Shown one piece after another: positions 57,885 to 64,000 of a DNA stretch of 64,000 nt. Numbering within the stretch: position 1 is the first letter of the stretch; each line of letters begins with the position of its first letter. A program made the position numbers and the translations under genes. The stretch is from a bacterium endosymbiont of Escarpia laminata (GTDB lineage Bacteria; Pseudomonadota; Gammaproteobacteria; Chromatiales; Chromatiaceae): NCBI GenBank assembly GCA_003660235.1, contig QGON01000065.1, forward strand, positions 23,897 through 87,896, given 5' to 3'. Below the pieces are notes generated by a model. That model was not told the origin of the DNA, searched no databases, and worked only from the letters and a program-made list of their open reading frames with translations.

Positions 57885-59068
57885 GATCGGCCTCCCGGCT
57901 TTACGCCGTCACTCTGCTGCCGCAGTTCATGGTCGATACGCAGTAGCACGGCGATTACCAGACAGGTTACGATAATGCTGTTACCTCCGTAGCTTATAAA
58001 GGGCAGAGTCAAACCCTTAGTGGGCAGCAACCCCACGTTCACCCCGATATTGATGAACGACTGAAGACCGATCCAAATACCGAAACCGTAGGCGGCATAA
58101 GCGGAGAAACGCTTCTCCCGGGCCATCGCCCTGGTACCGATCTGAAAGGCGCGCCAGGTAATGAAGGCAAACAGGAAAATCACCCCCAGGGTTCCGATCA
58201 GGCCGAACTCCTCCCCGATCACCGCCATAATGAAGTCAGTATGCGCCTCGGGCAGATAGAACTGTTTCTGTATGCCGTTGCCGAGACCAACACCGGTCAC
58301 TTCACCACGTCCGAAGGCGATCAACGCCTGCACCAGTTGGTAATCGCTATCCCGTTGGTCATCCCAGGGGTTGAGAAAAGCGGTGACCCGCCGCCAACGG
58401 TAGTCTGAAAAGTAGATCAGTGCCCCACCAGCCAGGGCAGAGGATGTCAGCAGAATAGTGAACTGCCATAACACAACTCCACCCAGAAAGAGCATGCCCA
58501 AGACCGTGGCGAAGAGCACCACCGTGGTACCGAAATCGGGTTCCAGCATAATCAGCAGGCTGGTCAGGAGCACCAGCATCATCGGCTTGGCAAAACCCCA
58601 CAGCGAACTGGTAACCTCACTCTGACGGCGCACCAGATAACCGGCGATATAGATCACCATGAACAGCTTTACGAACTCAGAACTCTGCAGATTGAAGACC
58701 CCCAGAGGAATCCAGCGCCGCGCATGGTTTACCTCTTTACCGATATTCGGTATCAATACCAGCACCAACATCACCAAACCGACGAACACCAGTACCGGCC
58801 CTGCCTTCTCCCAGGATGAGACAGGTACGCGGAACAGCACCATGGCGCCGGCAAGACCAATACAGAGCGCAATGGTGTGGCGGATCACAAAGAAGAAGGG
58901 CGATCCGGCGATACGCTCACCGGCGTACATGGAAGAGGAGGCCACCATCACCAGACCAAACATGAGCAGGATCAGTGCAGCCCCTATCAGCCAGTAGTCA
59001 ATGACTGGTGGCGAGAGAACGCCCTCTTTACCGCCGATGATCGCCTGTGGTCTTGCCATAGCACTCAT
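57869..59068 (-). CDS. ftsW: Lipid II polymerase/SEDS protein FtsW
   Basis: 'ARRWIPLGVFNLQSSEFVKLFMV', 'LLPTKGLTLPFISYGGNSIIV'. Confidence 0.96.
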   Translation of the reverse strand: MSAMARPQAIIGGKEGVLSPPVIDYWLIGAALILLMFGLVMVASSSMYAGERIAGSPFFFVIRHTIALCIGLAGAMVLFRVPVSSWEKAGPVLVFVGLVMLVLVLIPNIGKEVNHARRWIPLGVFNLQSSEFVKLFMVIYIAGYLVRRQSEVTSSLWGFAKPMMLVLLTSLLIMLEPDFGTTVVLFATVLGMLFLGGVVLWQFTILLTSSALAGGALIYFSDYRWRRVTAFLNPWDDQRDSDYQLVQALIAFGRGEVTGVGLGNGIQKQFYLPEAHTDFIMAVIGEEFGLIGTLGVIFLFAFITWRAFQIGTRAMAREKRFSAYAAYGFGIWIGLQSFINIGVNVGLLPTKGLTLPFISYGGNSIIVTCLVIAVLLRIDHELRQQSDGVKPGGRSWSRV

Positions 59069-60432
59069 GACACCAACCCCTCAACCGCCTGAATAAAGGC
59101 TTCACCACGGGCCTCAAAATTGCGGAACATATCGAAACTGGCGCACGCCGGTGAGAGCAGCACCCGGTCTCCAGGTTTTGCCAATTCCGCTGCCCGGTTC
59201 ACTGCCGCTTCAAGGCTCTGCGCACACTCCACAACAACCCTGCCGGAAAGAACCTGTTCGATAACCTGGGCATCCCGTCCGATCAGGATCACTGCCCGAG
59301 CGGTGCGTTCAACTACCGGCGCCAATGCGGAGAAATCCGCCCCTTTGCAGTCGCCACCTGCGATCAGCACGCTGCGGCTCTCTCCGCCCTGGGGGTGGAG
59401 ACCCTCCAGTGCGGCAATGGTCGCACCAACATTGGTACCTTTGGAATCGTTGTACCAGCGCACGCCGCCTTTTTCAGCGACAAACTGGGTACGATGAGAC
59501 AGGCCGGAAAATCCCCGCAGGGCAGCCAACATCGGCTGCATGGGCAGATCCACCGCCACACCCAGCGCCAAGGCGGCCAGCGCATTGGCCTGGTTGTGCA
59601 AACCTGGGATCTTCAGTTCGCTCACAGGCAACAGGGGGGTGGTTCCATGGCACAACCAGCGGACCTCTGCATTCTCGCAAATGCCGAAATCGTCTTTCTG
59701 TGGCACCTCAAGGGTAAATCCCGACTCAGCGCCGGCAGCACCGCTCATGGAAACGACCCGCGAATCATCCCGATTGATCAGGCCAACCCTGGCGTCCTGG
59801 TAAACAACCGCCTTGGTCTTCGCGTACTCATCGAGTGAGGCGTATCGATCCATATGGTCTGCGGAGATATTCAGCACCACTGCCACATCAGCCTTCAGGG
59901 ACTGAGTCGTCTCCAACTGAAAACTCGACAGCTCAAGAATATAGAGATCCACTGTTTCATCCAGCAGATCCAACGCCGGCTCTCCAATATTGCCGCCAAC
60001 GGCAACTTTCAACCCGGCGACACGGGCCATCTCACCCAGCAACGTGGTGACCGTGCTCTTACCATTCGAGCCGGTAATGGCAACGATAGGGGCTTGTGCC
60101 GCTCTGCAGAAAAGTTCGATGTCGCCGACGATTTCCACGCCCCGCCGCTGGGCTTCCTGGATCAGGGGTTCCTGCAACGACAAGCCGGGACTGACTACCA
60201 GCTGCTCCGCTGCCAGAAATACCTCAGGCTGAAAACCACCGAGAAACAGCGCCACATCCGGCATCTCATCGGTCAGATCCTGCAACCCGGGCGGCTGTTC
60301 ACGGCTATCGGTCACTGCAACAGGCACACCCTGCCGCATAAGATAACGGGCGCAGGAGAGCCCGGTCTTGCCCAGACCGACAATCAGGATTTTCCCTGCT
60401 TGCTGCGCCATGACCTGCATTCCTTCCCTCAT
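59065..60432 (-). CDS. murD: UDP-MurNAc-L-Ala:D-Glu ligase
   Basis: '[14 protein letters not shown]', '[17 protein letters not shown]', '[21 protein letters not shown]'. Confidence 0.97.
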   Translation of the reverse strand: MREGMQVMAQQAGKILIVGLGKTGLSCARYLMRQGVPVAVTDSREQPPGLQDLTDEMPDVALFLGGFQPEVFLAAEQLVVSPGLSLQEPLIQEAQRRGVEIVGDIELFCRAAQAPIVAITGSNGKSTVTTLLGEMARVAGLKVAVGGNIGEPALDLLDETVDLYILELSSFQLETTQSLKADVAVVLNISADHMDRYASLDEYAKTKAVVYQDARVGLINRDDSRVVSMSGAAGAESGFTLEVPQKDDFGICENAEVRWLCHGTTPLLPVSELKIPGLHNQANALAALALGVAVDLPMQPMLAALRGFSGLSHRTQFVAEKGGVRWYNDSKGTNVGATIAALEGLHPQGGESRSVLIAGGDCKGADFSALAPVVERTARAVILIGRDAQVIEQVLSGRVVVECAQSLEAAVNRAAELAKPGDRVLLSPACASFDMFRNFEARGEAFIQAVEGLVS

Positions 60433-61511
60433 CTGATCTTCAGACTCGCCAATCCAACCAACACCAGGATGACGGTGATGATCCAGAAACGCACAATGAC
60501 CCGGGGTTCGGGCCAGCCCTTCAATTCAAAATGGTGGTGCAAGGGCGCCATCATGAAGATGCGCCGCCCGGTAAGTTTGAACGAGGCGACCTGCAGCACC
60601 ACGGAAATCGTCTCCATGACGAAGACACCGCCCATGATGAACAGCACCAGCTCCTGGCGTACCGCAACGGCAACCACGCCCAGCGCAGCACCGAGGGCCA
60701 GCGCACCCACATCTCCCATAAAGACCTGCGCCGGATAGGTGTTGAACCAGAGAAACCCCAGTCCGGCGCCAACCAGTGCGCCGCAGAAAATGATCAGTTC
60801 ACCCAACCCTGGGATATAGGGGATTTTCAGATAGGCGGCGAAGTCAACGTGCCCGGTAAGGTAGGCAAACAGACCCAGCGCCCCACCCACCATCACCGTC
60901 GGCAGTATTGCCAAACCATCCAGTCCATCGGTGAGATTCACGGCATTTGAGGAACCCACAATGACCAAATAAGTCAGCAGGATGTACCAGGGGCCGATAT
61001 CCAGCGCCACATTTTTTAGATAGGGGATCAGCAGTTGTGTCTCCACCGGACTCTGCGCGCTAAAGTAGAGAACGCAGGCGGCCCCGAGGCCCACCACCGA
61101 CTGCCAGAAATATTTCCAGCGGGAGGCGAGTCCGCGGGGATCCTGGAGTACCAGTTTTTTGTAGTCATCCACCAGACCGATGACGCCAAACAGCAACGTC
61201 ACCGACAGCACGATCCAGACATAGCGATTGCCCAGGTCGGACCAAAGCAGGGTGGCGACGGCTATCCCTACCAGGATCAGCGCTCCACCCATGGTGGGTG
61301 TACCAGCCTTGGAGAAGTGGGTCTCCGGACCATCGTCCCTTATGGTCTGCCCGATCTGGTGGGTACTGAGTCTGCGGATCATCACCGGGCCGACCAGCAG
61401 CGAAATCAGCAGCGCGGTGAGCACCCCGAGAATGGTACGCAGGGTCAGATACTGAAAGACATTGAATGCCGTGTCATATTGCGAAAGCCAATCGGTCAGA
61501 TAGAGCAGCAT
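60429..61511 (-). CDS. mraY: Phospho-MurNAc-pentapeptide transferase
   Basis: '[13 protein letters not shown]', '[11 protein letters not shown]', '[16 protein letters not shown]'-type C-terminus. Confidence 0.97.
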   Translation of the reverse strand: MLLYLTDWLSQYDTAFNVFQYLTLRTILGVLTALLISLLVGPVMIRRLSTHQIGQTIRDDGPETHFSKAGTPTMGGALILVGIAVATLLWSDLGNRYVWIVLSVTLLFGVIGLVDDYKKLVLQDPRGLASRWKYFWQSVVGLGAACVLYFSAQSPVETQLLIPYLKNVALDIGPWYILLTYLVIVGSSNAVNLTDGLDGLAILPTVMVGGALGLFAYLTGHVDFAAYLKIPYIPGLGELIIFCGALVGAGLGFLWFNTYPAQVFMGDVGALALGAALGVVAVAVRQELVLFIMGGVFVMETISVVLQVASFKLTGRRIFMMAPLHHHFELKGWPEPRVIVRFWIITVILVLVGLASLKIR

Positions 61512-61513
61512 CG

Positions 61514-63055
61514 TCAGTTACCCCCATCCTGCCAATCGTCCAGCGCCTGGATAACCTGCTCCCGGTCACTGAACGGCAGCTTCCGATCCCCTATCTGCTG
61601 ATAGGTCTCGTGACCCTTGCCGGCCACCAGTACCAGATCCTCCGCCCCGGCACTGAGCACCGCCAGACGGATCGCCTCTGCCCGATTGGCCTCGACCCTG
61701 GCCTGCTCGGGATGCTCCATCCCAGCCAGTATCTGATCGATGATGGCGCGACTCTCCTCACCTCTGGGATTATCGTCGGTAACAATAATGCTATCCGCAT
61801 ACTGCTCGGCAATACGTCCCATCTGCGGCCGCTTGCCTCTATCCCGATCCCCGCCACAGCCAAAAACGATAGTCATGCGGCTGGCGCAGTGGCTGCGCAC
61901 CGCAAGCAGAACATTTTCCAGGGCATCCGGCGTATGGGCAAAATCCACCACTACACAGGGACGGCCATCATTGCCGAAGCGCTCGAGGCGGCCCTCTACT
62001 GTTGTAGCCTTTGAGAGTTTTGCCAAAGCCTGCTCCAGCGGCCAGCCTTTGTAGAGCAATACCGAGAGAGCGGCGAGCAGATTACTGGCATTGAACCGGC
62101 CCATCAGAGAGGTATGTAACACGCCCCCGCCCCACTGACTGGAGAAGTGGATCTCCATGCCGTCGGCAGCGGGCAGGATGACCTCCGCCCTGATCCAACC
62201 ACTGATACCATCTGGTGGACAGGCCTCCGGACTCACCGAATAGACCACCGCATCTACATCAGCCGCCAGGGAGTCGAGCAGTTCAGGGCCGAAGGGATCA
62301 TCGAGATTGATCACTGCACAGCGCAGATCAGGCATGTGAAACAACCGCTGCTTGGCCGCAAAGTAGTTCGACATGGTGCCGTGGAAATCGAAGTGGTCCC
62401 GGCTGATGTTGGTGAATACAGCAAGATCAAAATGGATCGCCGCTGCCCGGTCCTGCGCCAGCGCGTGGGAGGAGACCTCCATCACCAACGCTTTTGCCCC
62501 TTCGGTTTTCAGCTGCGCCAGCAGTGACTGCAGCGTCACCGCATCAGGGGTGGTAAAGCCGGTATCAATCAACGCGCCGACAAAACCCGCCCCCAAGGTG
62601 CCTATGATGCCGGTGGGTGTGTCCGGTTCCAGCGCCTGCGCCAGCAGATGACTGACACTGGTCTTGCCGTTGGTACCGGTAATCCCGACCACCGTCATGG
62701 AACGGCTGGGATAGCCATAAAAGCGTGCCGCCAACAGGCTTGCCTGACGCGCCAGATTCTCAACCCGCAAAAGTGGAATATCCACCTCTGCCGCCAGTCT
62801 CTCCGCTTTGCGCTCGTTCACCACGCCGTCCGGTTCCCAAACGATGGCGGCTGCACCCTCTCCTAGCGCCTGATCGGCAAAATCGAGACCATGGACACTC
62901 CCCCCCAAACAGGCAAGAAAGAGCCCGCCTTCCTCTATAAAGCGACTGTCCAGGCTGATATTTGTGACCACCCGATCCTCTTTCTGGGTCACGCTCACAA
63001 ACCCGCCAAGCAGCTCGGAGAGTCGTATGCCCTGTGCGTTCACATGCGCGGTCAT
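61514..63055 (-). CDS. murE: UDP-MurNAc-tripeptide synthetase (meso-Dap adding)
   Basis: '[16 protein letters not shown]', '[12 protein letters not shown]', 'TDDNPRGE' (Dap-specific motif). Confidence 0.97.
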   Translation of the reverse strand: MTAHVNAQGIRLSELLGGFVSVTQKEDRVVTNISLDSRFIEEGGLFLACLGGSVHGLDFADQALGEGAAAIVWEPDGVVNERKAERLAAEVDIPLLRVENLARQASLLAARFYGYPSRSMTVVGITGTNGKTSVSHLLAQALEPDTPTGIIGTLGAGFVGALIDTGFTTPDAVTLQSLLAQLKTEGAKALVMEVSSHALAQDRAAAIHFDLAVFTNISRDHFDFHGTMSNYFAAKQRLFHMPDLRCAVINLDDPFGPELLDSLAADVDAVVYSVSPEACPPDGISGWIRAEVILPAADGMEIHFSSQWGGGVLHTSLMGRFNASNLLAALSVLLYKGWPLEQALAKLSKATTVEGRLERFGNDGRPCVVVDFAHTPDALENVLLAVRSHCASRMTIVFGCGGDRDRGKRPQMGRIAEQYADSIIVTDDNPRGEESRAIIDQILAGMEHPEQARVEANRAEAIRLAVLSAGAEDLVLVAGKGHETYQQIGDRKLPFSDREQVIQALDDWQDGGN

Positions 63056-64000
63056 CGGTGCCTTCCCCCTGAACCCGCCAGCAACGGCGTCGCCACCAAT
63101 GGTGCATCGGGTGGGATATTGAGCAGCCGCAATGCACCGCTCATCACCTTGGCGAATACCGGTGCGGCCACCTTGCCGCCATAGTAATCCTTACCCCTTG
63201 GTTCATTAATCATCACCGCCATCACCAGACGTGGATCACTCGCCGGTGCCATGCCGACGAACAGGGAGATATATTTGTCTTCCGCATACCCACCGGCAAC
63301 CGACTTCTTGGCGGTACCGGTCTTGCCCGCCACGCGGTAGCCGGGGATTGCCGCCAACGGTGCGGTACCGCCTTTGGCCACCACCGCTTCCAACATGTGA
63401 ACCACTGATCGCGCGGTGGAGCGGCGTACCACTCGTTCACCCTTGGGCAGTTCACTCACCTTCAACAGGGAAACAGGCAATTTCACCCCGTCATTGGCCA
63501 GCACAGCGTAGGCACCGGCAAGTTGCAGTGGTGTTACTGAAAGTCCATAACCAAAGGAGAGGGTGGCCTGTTCAAACTGGCTCCAATCCGAAAAATGCGG
63601 CAGACGGCCTGATGATTCACCGGGAAACATGCTTTCGGCCGAACGGCCAAAGCCAACCTGGGAGTAGAGCTTCCAAAGGATCTCCGGTTTAAGTGCAAGC
63701 GCTATCTTGCTGACGCCCACATTGCTCGATTTACTCAACACTGTTGCCACGTCGATGCGGCCGTAGTTGTGTGAATCCTTGACCAGATGTCGTCCAACGC
63801 GCAGCAGTCCGGGCGTCACATCGATCGGCGTGTCAGGCTTGAAACGCCCCCGCTCCAATGCAGCAGCCACCACAAAGGGTTTTACCGTGGACCCCGGCTC
63901 AAACACATCGGTCACTGCGCGGTTGCGGAAGCTTCCCCGGCGATTATTGCGGCGGCCGTTCGGGTTATAGGCGGGACGATTGACCATTGCCAGCACCTCA
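63052..64000 (-). CDS. ftsI: Penicillin-binding protein FtsI/PBP3 (N-terminal part beyond window)
   Basis: 'FEPGSTVKPFVVAAALE', 'KSSNVGVSKIAL' (SxN), 'GKTGTAKK' (KTG); overlaps murE start. Confidence 0.95.
   Translation of the reverse strand, partial: EVLAMVNRPAYNPNGRRNNRRGSFRNRAVTDVFEPGSTVKPFVVAAALERGRFKPDTPIDVTPGLLRVGRHLVKDSHNYGRIDVATVLSKSSNVGVSKIALALKPEILWKLYSQVGFGRSAESMFPGESSGRLPHFSDWSQFEQATLSFGYGLSVTPLQLAGAYAVLANDGVKLPVSLLKVSELPKGERVVRRSTARSVVHMLEAVVAKGGTAPLAAIPGYRVAGKTGTAKKSVAGGYAEDKYISLFVGMAPASDPRLVMAVMINEPRGKDYYGGKVAAPVFAKVMSGALRLLNIPPDAPLVATPLLAGSGGRHR

Overview
This 64 kb window is bacterial chromosome, gammaproteobacterial by gene content and order. No rRNA, tRNA or CRISPR array was recognised. 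Conserved housekeeping genes include purN/purM, hda, wrbA, arsC, pgsA-like, cpdA, oxyR, sfsA and a long minus-strand dcw cluster (ftsI-murE-mraY-murD-ftsW-murG-murC-murB-ftsQ-ftsA-ftsZ-lpxC). Accessory blocks between them are: (i) ~5.0-13.1 kb, a putative exported amide-utilisation locus (OprB-type porin, N,N-dimethylformamidase-like protein, DUF502, choloylglycine-hydrolase-like Ntn amidase, outer-membrane protein, AraC regulator, SemiSWEET), ending in IS200/IS4 wreckage; (ii) ~31.3-42.7 kb, a cassette with an Lnt-like acyltransferase, a membrane-anchored coiled-coil protein, a 2336-aa Sec-exported SpvB/beta-propeller/RHS protein resembling a fused TcB-TcC cocoon with a coiled-coil insertion, a small exported partner and an IS1595-type element; (iii) ~43.2-49.5 kb, an LpoB/YcfL/COG3014/CsgG-like/CsgG-like envelope operon. 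The strongest candidates for something undescribed are the RHS cassette, the CsgG/LpoB operon, a 64-aa ORF between murC and murB with ATGA overlaps at both ends, and the joint absence of murF and ddl from their usual dcw positions. All family calls are by eye from protein motifs; no searches were run.
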